DNA from: JANNSX01 sp963741525
Lineage (GTDB): Bacteria > Pseudomonadota > Alphaproteobacteria > Rhizobiales > Hyphomicrobiaceae
Assembly (NCBI GenBank): GCA_963741525.1
Contig: CAVUIW010000022.1
Coordinates: forward strand, 62,001 to 126,000
Direction of reading: 5' to 3'
DNA length: 64,000 nucleotides
In this document: positions 34,639-43,171 of the stretch, piece by piece
Layout of the letters: each line of letters starts with the position of its first letter
Numbering within the stretch: the first letter of the stretch is position 1
Translations under genes and position numbers: made by a program
Notes under the pieces: model-generated
Seen by the model: the letters and a program-made list of their open reading frames with translations, nothing else
Databases searched by the model: none
What the model was told of the DNA's origin: nothing

Positions 34639-35859
34639 TCAGCGGGCGGCGACGGCCTCGGCAGTCCGTCCGACGACGCGGGCATAGGTTGCAGGATCGG
34701 TAGCGCCTTCGCTAACGAAGGCGACGACGTGCGATTTCGCATCGATCCCGATGGCGCGGCGAAGCGTCTCGTCATGCGCGATGGCGACAAGGCCGGCGAT
34801 GGCGGCACAACCCGACTCTCCGGCCACGACGGCGGGATCGCCACCGGCGCCATCCGCGAGCAGCCGCATGGCGGCGGGTGCGGCTTCGTCGGGGAGGGTC
34901 ACCACGTGGTCGACGGCCCGCTGCAGGATCGGCCAGGCAAGCGGGGAGACTTCTCCCGCCGCCAGACACGCCATGAAAGTATCGACATCGCCCGGCACCG
35001 GCGTCGGCTGACCCGCCGCGATTGAGCGATAGATACAATCGGCCTTCGTTGGTTCGACCACCACCACCACCGGGCGCTCGGTCGCGAGCGTCTCCCAAAG
35101 ATGTCCGGCGACGGCGGCCGCCAGACCCCCGACGCCGCCCTGGACGAAGACATGGGTGGGCCGCCGGGGGTCGAGCTGGCGCAGCACCTCGTCGACCATG
35201 ATGGTGTAGCCTTGCACCACAAGCGTCGGGATCACCGCGCTACCGCCGCCCGCATTGGTGTCGGCGACGAGCACCCAGTCGTTTCTAGAACAGTCCTCCG
35301 CGCACTGGCGCACGCTGTCGTCGTAGCTGCCTCTGACGCGGACGATCTCCGCGCCGTAGTGGGCGATTGCCGCCTCGCGGTCTTGGCTGACGTGGCTATG
35401 CAGGTAGATCTTCGAGCGGCAGCCGAACATTTGCGCACCCCAGGCGACCGAGCGGCCGTGATTGCCGTCCGTCGCGGCCGCGACGATAACCTCGCGGAGC
35501 AGATCGCGATGGTCCCCCTTTGTGAGTTCGGCTGCGCTAGGCCGCCGGAGCCCTGCCTCCTCGACATGCATCTGGAGGGCGCGGAGCACCGCATAGGCAC
35601 CACCGAGCGCCTTGAAGCTCTTGAGGCCGAAGCGCTGGCCCTCGTCCTTGGCGTCGAGCCGGGCAATGCCGAGCGTCTTGGCGAGGCCGGGGAGGGGCAC
35701 GAGCGGCGTCGGCGCGTAGCCCGTCCAGGTCGTGATTTCAGCCTTCGCCGTCTGGAATGACTCGGCATTGAGGATCTTGCGCTCAACACTGCTGTATGGA
35801 CGCGCCCGGCTGGCCAGCGGGTTGGCGACATGCCGGGCGGGCAGGCGTGCGAGGGACAT
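34639..35859 (-). CDS. dpaL: Diaminopropionate ammonia-lyase
   Basis: 406 residues, family length. A fold-type II PLP enzyme: the PLP lysine lies in DEGQRFGLKSFKALGGAY, with ATDGNHGRSVAWGA and the glycine-rich VFVQGGVGGLAAAVAGH. DpaL converts 2,3-diaminopropionate (D or L) to pyruvate and two ammonia. GGAG upstream supports the start. The oxidoreductase starts 11 bases after its stop, followed by the small membrane protein and the permease, so the run looks like one amino-acid or nitrogen-salvage operon. Confidence 0.92.
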   Translation of the reverse strand: MSLARLPARHVANPLASRARPYSSVERKILNAESFQTAKAEITTWTGYAPTPLVPLPGLAKTLGIARLDAKDEGQRFGLKSFKALGGAYAVLRALQMHVEEAGLRRPSAAELTKGDHRDLLREVIVAAATDGNHGRSVAWGAQMFGCRSKIYLHSHVSQDREAAIAHYGAEIVRVRGSYDDSVRQCAEDCSRNDWVLVADTNAGGGSAVIPTLVVQGYTIMVDEVLRQLDPRRPTHVFVQGGVGGLAAAVAGHLWETLATERPVVVVVEPTKADCIYRSIAAGQPTPVPGDVDTFMACLAAGEVSPLAWPILQRAVDHVVTLPDEAAPAAMRLLADGAGGDPAVVAGESGCAAIAGLVAIAHDETLRRAIGIDAKSHVVAFVSEGATDPATYARVVGRTAEAVAAR

Positions 35860-35915
35860 GGGTCAGCTCCTCTCCGTGAGCCTCAGTGCGAAAGGGGAGG
35901 ATGCTAGAAAAGCAA

Positions 35916-35991
35916 TGGTGCCCAGGGGCGGAATCGAACCACCGACACTGCGATTTTCAGTCGCATGCTCTACCAACTGAGCTACCTGGGC
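35916..35991 (-). tRNA. tRNA-Phe (GAA)
   Basis: Complement reads GCCCAGGTAGCTCAG at the 5' end and closes with TCCGCCCCTGGGCACCA. The 7-bp acceptor GCCCAGG/CCTGGGC is perfect, the D arm GGTAGAGC and T arm GGTTCGATTCC are canonical, and the anticodon stem-loop TGCGA-CTGAAAA-TCGCA carries GAA. CCA is encoded. It lies between dpaL and the peroxiredoxin gene. Confidence 0.97.
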
Positions 35992-36128
35992 ATCTCCCGG
36001 CTCGGAGAACCGGGTGAATTAAGGCCTCGGCTTATAGGGGATCGGCGGAGCGCTGTCGAGCGGGGTTGGAAGAGGGCGCCAGAGGGGCTAAAAGACCGCC
36101 ACCCACCCCCAATACTCACGGAGCCCCC

Positions 36129-36614
36129 ATGACCATCGCCGTCGGCCAGAAGCTGCCCAATGCCAAGTTCAAGGTCATGGAGGACGGCAAGGCCGTCGAG
36201 AAGTCAACGGGCGATATTTTCGGCGGCAAGACGGTCGCGCTTTTTGCGGTTCCTGGTGCTTACACCCCGACCTGCCACCAGAAGCACGTGCCGAGCTTCG
36301 TCGGCGAGGCGGCGGCCCTGAAGAAGAAGGGCGTCGACACCATCGCCTGTACCTCCGTCAACGATGCCTATGTGCTGGGGCAGTGGGCAAAGGACACGGG
36401 CGCGGAAGGCAAGATCACCTTCCTCGCCGACGGAAGCGCCGAGTTCGCGCGCGCCATCGGCATGGAGCTCGATCTTGGTGGTTTCGGTCTCGGAATCCGC
36501 TCGAAGCGCTACGCGATGCTGGTCAAGGACGGCGTCGTGAAGGCGCTCAACGTCGAGGAGAATGCGGGCGAGTGCTCCCTCTCAGCGGCCGGACCGATCC
36601 TCAAGGCACTTTGA
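36129..36614 (+). CDS. Peroxiredoxin (Prx5/AhpE-like, TSA family)
   Basis: 161 residues from the ATG at 36129. VPGAYTPTCHQKHVPSF holds the peroxidatic Cys with the PxxxTxxC context, and CTSVNDAYVLGQWAKD and RYAMLVKDGVVKALNVEE are typical of the Prx5 group. It reduces hydrogen or alkyl peroxides using glutathione or thioredoxin systems. A candidate resolving Cys is in ENAGECSLS. The cyclase gene follows after 18 bases. Confidence 0.94.
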   Translation: MTIAVGQKLPNAKFKVMEDGKAVEKSTGDIFGGKTVALFAVPGAYTPTCHQKHVPSFVGEAAALKKKGVDTIACTSVNDAYVLGQWAKDTGAEGKITFLADGSAEFARAIGMELDLGGFGLGIRSKRYAMLVKDGVVKALNVEENAGECSLSAAGPILKAL

Positions 36615-36632
36615 GGCGGTACACACCCAGGA

Positions 36633-37815
36633 ATGCCCCATCGCAAATTTGTTGCCTCGCCAGAGGTCATCCTGGCCGCCTCGCGCGTGCGCGACTGGAT
36701 GGTCGAGGAAAGCGTGAATGTCGCCGACCTCGGCGACTTTCTCGATCAGCTCTGCCAGCGCATTCGCGCGGCCAGCGTGCCCATCGAGCGGGCGACACTC
36801 GGCTTCGAAGTGCTGCACGCCGAGCGATTGCGCATGGCGCGCAATTGGGAGCTCGGCCGGCCACAGACCGAGCGGGCGCTGCCGCTCGGCGAGGAGGCGC
36901 GTTACGACAAGAGCCCCTTCGCACTCGCGCATCGGCGCAAGGATTGGGTTCTGCTGAAACTCGCCGAGACGGCAGACGATTTGTTTCCGGTCGTCAAGGA
37001 GCTGAAGGCCGGCGGCTATACGCACTATGCGGCCATACCCGTGCGCTTCACCGATGGTGGCGAGAACTCACTCTCTTTCGCGACGCGGTCGATTGAGGGG
37101 TTCGACAACGATCACCTGGCGTTCCTCGCCCGCATCGTGCCGGTTCTCGCGGTGGCGCTCGAGATCCGCGTCGCCCACATGACGACGGCAGGACCTGCTC
37201 AGGACCTATGTCGGAGAGGAGCCGAAGCGGCTCATCCTCTCCGGCAACGTGCATCGCGGTGATCTGACGCGCATCTCGGCGGCCATTCTCTTCTCGGACA
37301 TTCGTGGCTTCACCCCGCTCTCCGCGAACTGCCGGACGAAGAGAGTGTGCGCCTTCTCAACGCGTACTTCGACTGTTTCGTGCCTGAGATCGAGTGCCGG
37401 GGCGGTGAGGTGTTGAAATACATGGGGGACGGAATTCTCGCGATCTTTCGTGACGGCGATGGTGGCGCCCAGCCGGCCGCAACTGCCGCGCTTGCCGCAG
37501 GCCAGGCCGGTATCGCCCGTGCGATCGCCCTCAGCAGCGAGAAGAAGCTCGCGCGCGCCGTCAAGGTCGGCGTTTCGCTGCATCACGGCGCGGTTGCCTA
37601 CGGCAATATCGGCTCGGGAACGCGGCTCGACTTCACCGTGGTCGGCAGTGACGTCAATCTGGCGAGCCGCATCCAGAAGGCGAACAAGCGGCTCGACGAG
37701 CCGCTCTTGATGTCGTCGGCTTTCCGCGGCGATCAAGCCCTCGCCGGTCGAGATCGGCAGCTTCAAACTTTCGGGGATTGCCGAGCCACAGAAGCTCTAC
37801 ATTCCGCGCGGGTGA
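36633..37815 (+). pseudogene. Class III adenylate/guanylate cyclase, frame broken by three indels
   Basis: The first part (to about 37188) encodes an uncharacterised sensory-like N-terminal region. The cyclase catalytic domain follows in pieces: SAAILFSDIRGFTPLSAN (about 37270-37330), LLNAYFDCFVPEIECRGGEVLKYMGDGILAIF (about 37350-37450), HHGAVAYGNIGSG and DFTVVGSDVNLASRIQ. Indels are near 37188-37191, 37329 and 37723. Correcting them gives one frame to the stop at 37815, ending KLYIPRG, the usual end of this group. Asp residues for metal binding are present (FSDIRG, GDGILA). It would make cAMP or cGMP; as given it is disrupted, most likely by sequence error. Confidence 0.78.
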
Positions 37816-37818
37816 CTG

Positions 37819-39184
37819 TCAGGCGGGCGGCAAGCCAGAACTCGAAGCAGTAGTAGAGCGTCGGGAAGGAGCGGCGGAGCGCGACCGCCTCCTTCGACAC
37901 GGCCTCTGGAGATTCGTCTCGGACCACAACGCGTGCGATGAGATCGCCGATCGCCGCCATCTCCTTCTCCTTCATGCCGTAGCGCGTCACCTCGATGGTG
38001 CCCATGCGCAATCCGCCCGGAAAATCCCAATCCTCTGGTCTATCCGTCGGAACCAGGTTCTTGTTGACGATGATGTTGGCACGCTCGAGCTTCTGCGCAT
38101 TGGCGAGGCCGCGACCGTACTCGCGCACATCGGCGATCGCCTGCTGGGTGGTCGTGAAGCCCTTGTGAGCGCAGAGCATCGGCACGTCGCGCTCGTGCAG
38201 GGCGGCGGCGAGCGCCTTTGCGTTCTTGACGATCTGAGCCATGAAGGCCTCGCCATACGCGATGGCCTCGGCGGTCGCGAGCGCGAGCGCCGCGACGCGG
38301 TTCACCTGATGGGTCGCCGCCCAGACCGGGAAGACGGCTGTCGTCACGGGAATGGTGAGGTCGGGATCGTCCCAGACGATGATACCGGACTGCGGTCCAG
38401 AGAAGGTTTTCCCTGCCGAGCCCGTCATGATGTCGGCGCCCTCGCGCAGCGGGTCCTGGAACTGGCCGCCGCCGATGAGGCCGAGCTGATGGGCGGCATC
38501 GAAGAAGAACTTGCCGCCCCACGGCGTGATGACGTCTTTCATTGCGCGGACCGGCTGGGGAAAGAGCGTCATCGAGAGGCCGAGCGCGACGAGCGGCGGC
38601 TTCGATGCTTCCGCCACCGTCCGGAAGCGATCGACATCGACGACGAGCTCGTGGGGGTCCATCGGAATGTCGACGACCTTGCGGCCCATGGCGCCAGCTG
38701 GGCCGTCATTGCGGTTCGACGAATGGCCGCCGGTCGGCTGAGGCGCGGTCATCACGACATCGCCCGGTTTCGACAGCGCAGTGTAGACGACAGCGTTGCC
38801 GATCATCGAGGCGCACATCCGGTGGTCGGCGTAATTGCACCGCCAGTAGCGTTTCATGAGTTCAACGCAGAGCGCCTCGACCTCGTCGATATGCTTGGTG
38901 CCGGCGAACCAGCGATTGACCGGGCCGATGTGCCCCTCCGCCGCGCGCGTGCCGATCTCGGCGCCGAGCAGTGCTCGGACGCCAGGGCTCGTCGGTGCCT
39001 CGGGGGCAAGCAGATTGATGCAGGTCTCGCCGCGCCAGTCGGCGTTCCTCTGCACGGCGGCCTTGACCAGATCACCCATGGCCTGGGCGTCGGCGGCCGC
39101 ATCGAGAAGCGTGCGCGCTGCGGCGAGGGCGCCGGCGTCGTGTGCCTCGGTGCGATTGGGCAAGCGGGTGGAGCGATCGGTCAT
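37819..39184 (-). CDS. Serine hydroxymethyltransferase-family PLP enzyme (variant), one frameshift at the 3' end
   Basis: About 455 residues from the ATG at 39184. ETCINLLAPEAPTSPGVRALL, the glycine-rich GHIGPVNRWFAGTKHIDEVE and AAHQLGLIGGGQF follow SHMT (GlyA) order. The PLP region reads TGSAGKTFSGPQSGII where typical SHMT has a T-H-K-T-L-R-G-P-R-G-G pattern, so this is a divergent subgroup, perhaps using another amino acid or aldehyde. One extra base near 37835-37841 restores the end YYCFEFGLPPA at 37819, three bases from the cyclase stop. It reads on from the preceding acetyltransferase only because of an indel near 39250. Confidence 0.78.
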
Positions 39185-39207
39185 CTCTGAATCTCTGGAT
39201 AGGGGTG

Positions 39208-39727
39208 TCAGGAAATGTGCTGAGCCAACGCCGACATCTCGTTCTCGTACAAGGCGAAGAGAGTTCTCGTTGTCCTTATGGTGGAAGCCGAGGCGATTGT
39301 AAAAGCGTTCGGCACCCTCATTGCCGCGCTCGACCTCGAGGCGGATGAAGCGGGCGCCTTCGGCCCATCCTCGGCGCGCGGTCTCGATGAGAAGTTGCTC
39401 ACCGAGCTTCGTGCGACGGGACCCGGGCCGGACATAGAGGTCGATGACGTGCAGGCCGCGCGTGCCACGCCAGGTCGAGAACATGAAGAGCGAGAGGCAG
39501 TAGCCGGTTAGTTTGTCCGAGTGATCGGCGACCACCAAGCGGAGGAGCGGCGCGGGGCCGAAGAGATCGCGGCGCAGCGCGTCGCCGGTCACTTGCGGGA
39601 CGACGCCGGGCGAGGTGGCCTCGGCGAGTTCGCGCGCCATCGCGGCGACGTCATCGCAATCGGAAGGGACGCCGGCGCGGATGTGCGGCGGCAGGGGTGA
39701 ATTCGAGGTATCGGAACTGCTTGTCAT
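39208..39727 (-). CDS. GNAT family N-acetyltransferase
   Basis: About 173 residues from the ATG at 39727 (a GTG at 39748 is possible). LLRLVVADHSDKLTGYCLSLFMF, GLHVIDLYVRPGSRRTKLGEQLL (acetyl-CoA pyrophosphate loop) and GAERFYNRLGFHHKDNENSLRL are GNAT motifs A and B. In the raw sequence the frame continues into the downstream SHMT-family gene, but one surplus base near 39250 restores a normal end (YENEMSALAQHIS) at 39208. The apparent fusion is therefore an artefact. Substrate unknown. Confidence 0.78.
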
Positions 39728-39822
39728 GCTTGCACCGGAACCGGCCACGCCCGCAGGCGCGGCTCAGTTGTGGCGCAGAGCAGGCCTCAAAGGCAAGGCG
39801 GGGAGCATGTCCGCCATGACAG

Positions 39823-41358
39823 CTATCGCGTGATGCGCAGCGCCGAGAGCTTGGAGCCGATTGTCTGGAACGCTTCGGTCAATTCCGCGACGGTATCGGC
39901 GTCATAGTAGTGTGTCATCGCGTCGGTGCTGCAGTCGCGCAGCGTGTCTTCGGCGATAAGCCGTTCCGCTGGGTCGAGCTCGTCCAGCGAGAACCCGACC
40001 GTGTAAACCTCGACGCCGGCGGCTTTCATGTTCGTGCAGACTTCGAGCGACCAATCCGAGACCGTTTGCTGATCGGCGTCTTTCCAACCACGGTAGGTAT
40101 TGTAGACGCCATCCGTCATCAAGACGGCCACCTTCTGCAGCTTGGGAACGCCAGTGACGGGATCGTCGGCGAGATCAGCGTAAGACGCCGGCGCACTGGC
40201 GCCGGTGAAGACCCCGTTCCAGTTGGGAGACAATGTGTACCAGGCCATTGCCGTTCCGAGTGACCCGCCGGTCGACCCATAGGCCTCGAGACCTGCGATC
40301 CGGTTGGTCAGCGCGACTTTGTCGGAGGTGAGGGGCATCATCACATTGGATTCAGCGACATCGGCGCAATAGCCGTCGGATGAGTAGTTCCAGTTTTCCG
40401 ATGGGTCGCCGGGGTTCTGTCCAGTGTTGCTCGCCAGCTCCGTGTCGGTGCTGTCCCAGGAGTTCGGTGTTCGGTCACCGCCATGGGCGTTGAGCCAGTT
40501 GTCACTCGAGGGCCCGGCATCCGTCGCACCGATGTCCCAGGGGTCGTTGTAGAACCGATCCGTGACGCACGGCATGATCTTCCAGTTGACCATGTGAGCG
40601 GTCGCCGTCGCGGAACAGGTCCAGCTACCGCCGCCCTCGCTGCCGCCGCTTCCCGACCAAGCTGTGCAATACCGATACCACCCGGTCCACCTGTCATCCA
40701 GGCCCGTCATGGCGGTCATTAGGTCTCCTCCCTGGCCATCCACCGCCACGCGTATGCGAGTCGAGAACGGAACGAGGGAGACTCTCGTGGAGCGATCCGT
40801 CTGATCGCCGGTGACGATGATGTCCACGAGCTGCTGGGCTGCGCTCTTGAGTCCATTGAGCTTGGGGCTCGTCGTGCAGGGTCCTTCGCCATCGGCGCAC
40901 ATCGAGCCGGTCACGTCGAGCATCAGGGCGACCTCGATGTCGCCGAGGCCGATCATCACCTCGGATGAAGCTTTCAGCTCCAGGTGGTCGTAGCCGAAGA
41001 CCGGCATGAGATAGGTGTCGACGACGGCCCTTGCGCTGAGCGAGACGCCGGTCGACGTCTTCGTCAGCTCGACGTCCGTCGCAGCCAGCTCGAGTTGCGA
41101 GTTCGCGGCCAGATAAGTTTCCGCGAAGGCTTTTAGTTCCGTTTCGCTCATGTTCGCCTTCCGGGCCGCGGCGAGCACCGCGCCGTCGACAGAACGCTGC
41201 AGCTCGTCCCGGAGCGTGTTGGCCCGCCCGAAGTCGACAGCGAGGCCGACGCAGGCGAACAGCGGGATCATCGTGAGCGCGAATATGATTGAATAGCTGC
41301 CGCTCTCGCTGTGGAAGAAGCGCGACAGGGAGGGCAATCTCGGACAGAAGAGGCGCAT
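39823..41358 (-). CDS. TadG-like pilus/surface protein with von Willebrand A domain
   Basis: 511 residues from the ATG at 41358 (AAAGGA eight bases upstream). One N-terminal membrane helix lies within SGSYSIIFALTMIPLFACVGLAVDFG, the Flp-pilus TadE/TadG-type anchor. A vWA domain follows with a MIDAS-like LMLDVTGSM and VAVLMTDGVYNT. Between them is a long insert with six or so cysteines, rich in Ser/Gly/Asp (about residues 220-330). Exposed to the periplasm. No other tad/cpa genes are in the window, so it is an orphan. The 180-base gap upstream shows no gene. Confidence 0.83.
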   Translation of the reverse strand: MRLFCPRLPSLSRFFHSESGSYSIIFALTMIPLFACVGLAVDFGRANTLRDELQRSVDGAVLAAARKANMSETELKAFAETYLAANSQLELAATDVELTKTSTGVSLSARAVVDTYLMPVFGYDHLELKASSEVMIGLGDIEVALMLDVTGSMCADGEGPCTTSPKLNGLKSAAQQLVDIIVTGDQTDRSTRVSLVPFSTRIRVAVDGQGGDLMTAMTGLDDRWTGWYRYCTAWSGSGGSEGGGSWTCSATATAHMVNWKIMPCVTDRFYNDPWDIGATDAGPSSDNWLNAHGGDRTPNSWDSTDTELASNTGQNPGDPSENWNYSSDGYCADVAESNVMMPLTSDKVALTNRIAGLEAYGSTGGSLGTAMAWYTLSPNWNGVFTGASAPASYADLADDPVTGVPKLQKVAVLMTDGVYNTYRGWKDADQQTVSDWSLEVCTNMKAAGVEVYTVGFSLDELDPAERLIAEDTLRDCSTDAMTHYYDADTVAELTEAFQTIGSKLSALRITR

Positions 41359-41538
41359 GCGGATATCCTTTCGCGCAGAGCGCAAACTCGTCCGCATACT
41401 AACTGCCAGATGTAATAGCTTTCGTAAGCAAAAGCATCAAATTGTTGCTTTGATCGCAACTGGACCGGCGCAAACTCCATACGAGAACGGCGAGCCTTGG
41501 CCAGCCGTTCAATTCCGGCACATCCCATGTGTAATCTT

Positions 41539-42258
41539 TTACTCGAGCGCGTAGGTGATGGTTACCGTCACCTGCAAGGTCTGCTCGCCGGCCTCGATCG
41601 GAACCGGAGCGACCTCTGCGGCCGCTGCCTGCCGCATCATGGGCACGGGCCCCGGATTATAAGAGGCCTCCTGGATTGTGAGCACCTGGCCGAGTGTGGT
41701 GCCGGCCGCCGTCGCATAAAGCCCCGCCATGCGGCGCGCATTGGCAACGGCAGTCTTGCGGGCTTCGTCGAGCCGCGTGTCTGCGTCGGACACCTCGAAG
41801 CGGATGCCGTTGATCTGGTTCGAGCCCTCGCCAACCACCTTGTCCAGGATCGAGCCGAGCTTGGCGATGTCGGTCACGCGGATGTTGACCATGTTGGAGA
41901 CCTGGTAGCCGGCGAGCTTGGGCGGTTTGCCGTCCTGGTAATACTCGTAGCGCGGGCCGATCGAGAAATCGCTCGTCTGCACGTCGCGGTCGGCAAGGCC
42001 CTCGGCCTTCAGCGTGTCGATGACCTTGCGCATGGCGGCCGTGTTGGCGTCGAGCGCCTCGCGCGCGGTAAGGGCATCGCTCATGACGCCAAGGGTGATC
42101 ATCACGCGATCGGGCACGGCCGTGACCTGGCCGGAGGCGGAAATCGTGATCGAGCGCTGGGTCATTTTCGCCTCTTGGGCGTAAAGGGGGGTTGCGGCAA
42201 CCGGCGCGAGCGCGAGACCCGTGGCAAGGGCGGTGGCAAGTGTCAGTGATTTTAGCAT
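41539..42258 (-). CDS. SIMPL domain (DUF541) periplasmic protein
   Basis: 239 residues. A signal peptide (LTLATALATGLALAPVAATPLYAQ) is followed by RSITISASGQVTAVPDRVMITLGV and KVIDTLKAEGLADRDVQTSDFSIGPRYEY, the SIMPL/DUF541 pattern with the ATPAGTTLG-like AGTTLGQVLTIQE later. Members such as YggE affect oxidative stress and membrane traits; the molecular role is unclear. Single gene. Confidence 0.9.
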   Translation of the reverse strand: MLKSLTLATALATGLALAPVAATPLYAQEAKMTQRSITISASGQVTAVPDRVMITLGVMSDALTAREALDANTAAMRKVIDTLKAEGLADRDVQTSDFSIGPRYEYYQDGKPPKLAGYQVSNMVNIRVTDIAKLGSILDKVVGEGSNQINGIRFEVSDADTRLDEARKTAVANARRMAGLYATAAGTTLGQVLTIQEASYNPGPVPMMRQAAAAEVAPVPIEAGEQTLQVTVTITYALE

Positions 42259-42343
42259 GCTGGCTCCGTGGGTTCAGCCAAGGTTGTGGATGATCTAGGC
42301 ATCGATTGCGGCGAGATGGTGCAGGCTGTTGGAGGCCGGTGCT

Positions 42344-43033
42344 ATGAGAGTTCATTCATCGAGTCGGGGGGGCGCAGTGGCCGGCAATCCGGATCTGATC
42401 GACTATTACCGTACGACCCACGCGCGCCGGGTCTACGGCACGAGTTCGGTCAAATACCTCCGATTCCTGCGGCCCTGGCTGTCCATTCTCAATCCAGGCT
42501 CGGTCCTCGACTACGGCTGCGGGCAGAGTGTGCTGATCGATGTGCTGGGGCTACCGGAGCCGGTCAAACGGCTGCGATATGATCCGGCGATCCCCGCGTA
42601 TGCAACTCGACCGACTGAGATCGCGGACCTTCTCATCAACATCGATGTGCTGGAACACATCGAGGAGAAGGATGTGCCCGATGCCCTCGCCGGCATGGCG
42701 ACGCTCGGACGGCGTGCGCTGATCATCGTCGATACGGTTCCGGCCAAGCACATGCTGCCCGACGGCCGCAACGCCCATGTCACGCTGAAACCCCATGCGT
42801 GGTGGCGCGAGCAGATCGAGCGGCACTTCCCAGAGGCAGAGGCGATCCCGACCCCACGGCGCACGCGGGCTGGGTTTAAAACCTGGACCTCACCCCGGTC
42901 GGAATGGCTCCACTACCGCTCACTCCGCCTCAAGGAAGATGCAGCGCATTGGGGAAAATGGGCCCGTGGGCGGCACAACGAGCATTGGAAGGTCTCGACC
43001 ACGCTCGGACCAGACAAAAAGTCCGGTCAATAG
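42344..43033 (+). CDS. Class I SAM-dependent methyltransferase-like protein
   Basis: 229 residues from the ATG at 42344 (GGAGG eight bases upstream). SVLDYGCGQSVLIDVL is the SAM-binding motif I, and DLLINIDVLEHIEE is a standard post-motif. The C-terminal half is basic. Substrate unknown. The CAT-anticodon tRNA starts 40 bases downstream. Confidence 0.78.
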   Translation: MRVHSSSRGGAVAGNPDLIDYYRTTHARRVYGTSSVKYLRFLRPWLSILNPGSVLDYGCGQSVLIDVLGLPEPVKRLRYDPAIPAYATRPTEIADLLINIDVLEHIEEKDVPDALAGMATLGRRALIIVDTVPAKHMLPDGRNAHVTLKPHAWWREQIERHFPEAEAIPTPRRTRAGFKTWTSPRSEWLHYRSLRLKEDAAHWGKWARGRHNEHWKVSTTLGPDKKSGQ

Positions 43034-43073
43034 GCATTTCACGGCGCCCGCCCGGCTGATATAGGAGCCGCCG

Positions 43074-43149
43074 GGGCCCGTAGCTCAATGGTTAGAGCTG
43101 ACGGCTCATAACCGTCTGGTTCCAGGTTCGAGTCCTGGCGGGCCCACCA
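43074..43149 (+). tRNA. tRNA with CAT anticodon (elongator Met or lysidine-modified Ile2)
   Basis: GGGCCCG/CGGGCCC acceptor stem, D arm TAGCTCAATGGTTAGAGC, anticodon stem-loop GACGG-CTCATAA-CCGTC and T arm CAGGTTCGAGTCCTG, ending in encoded CCA. The anticodon is CAT. It lacks the initiator mismatch at the acceptor end. The TGGTT variable loop and C-rich acceptor resemble tRNA-Ile2 of other bacteria, so automated calls of Met should be checked. Confidence 0.93.
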
Positions 43150-43171
43150 ACGAACTCCCTTTGGACAATCG

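Noticed and set aside
37763..39748. A 661-residue GNAT-SHMT fusion protein
   Set aside because: The junction peptide is unnatural, a typical GNAT end with a stop at 39208 and a separate ATG at 39184 appear after removing one base near 39250.
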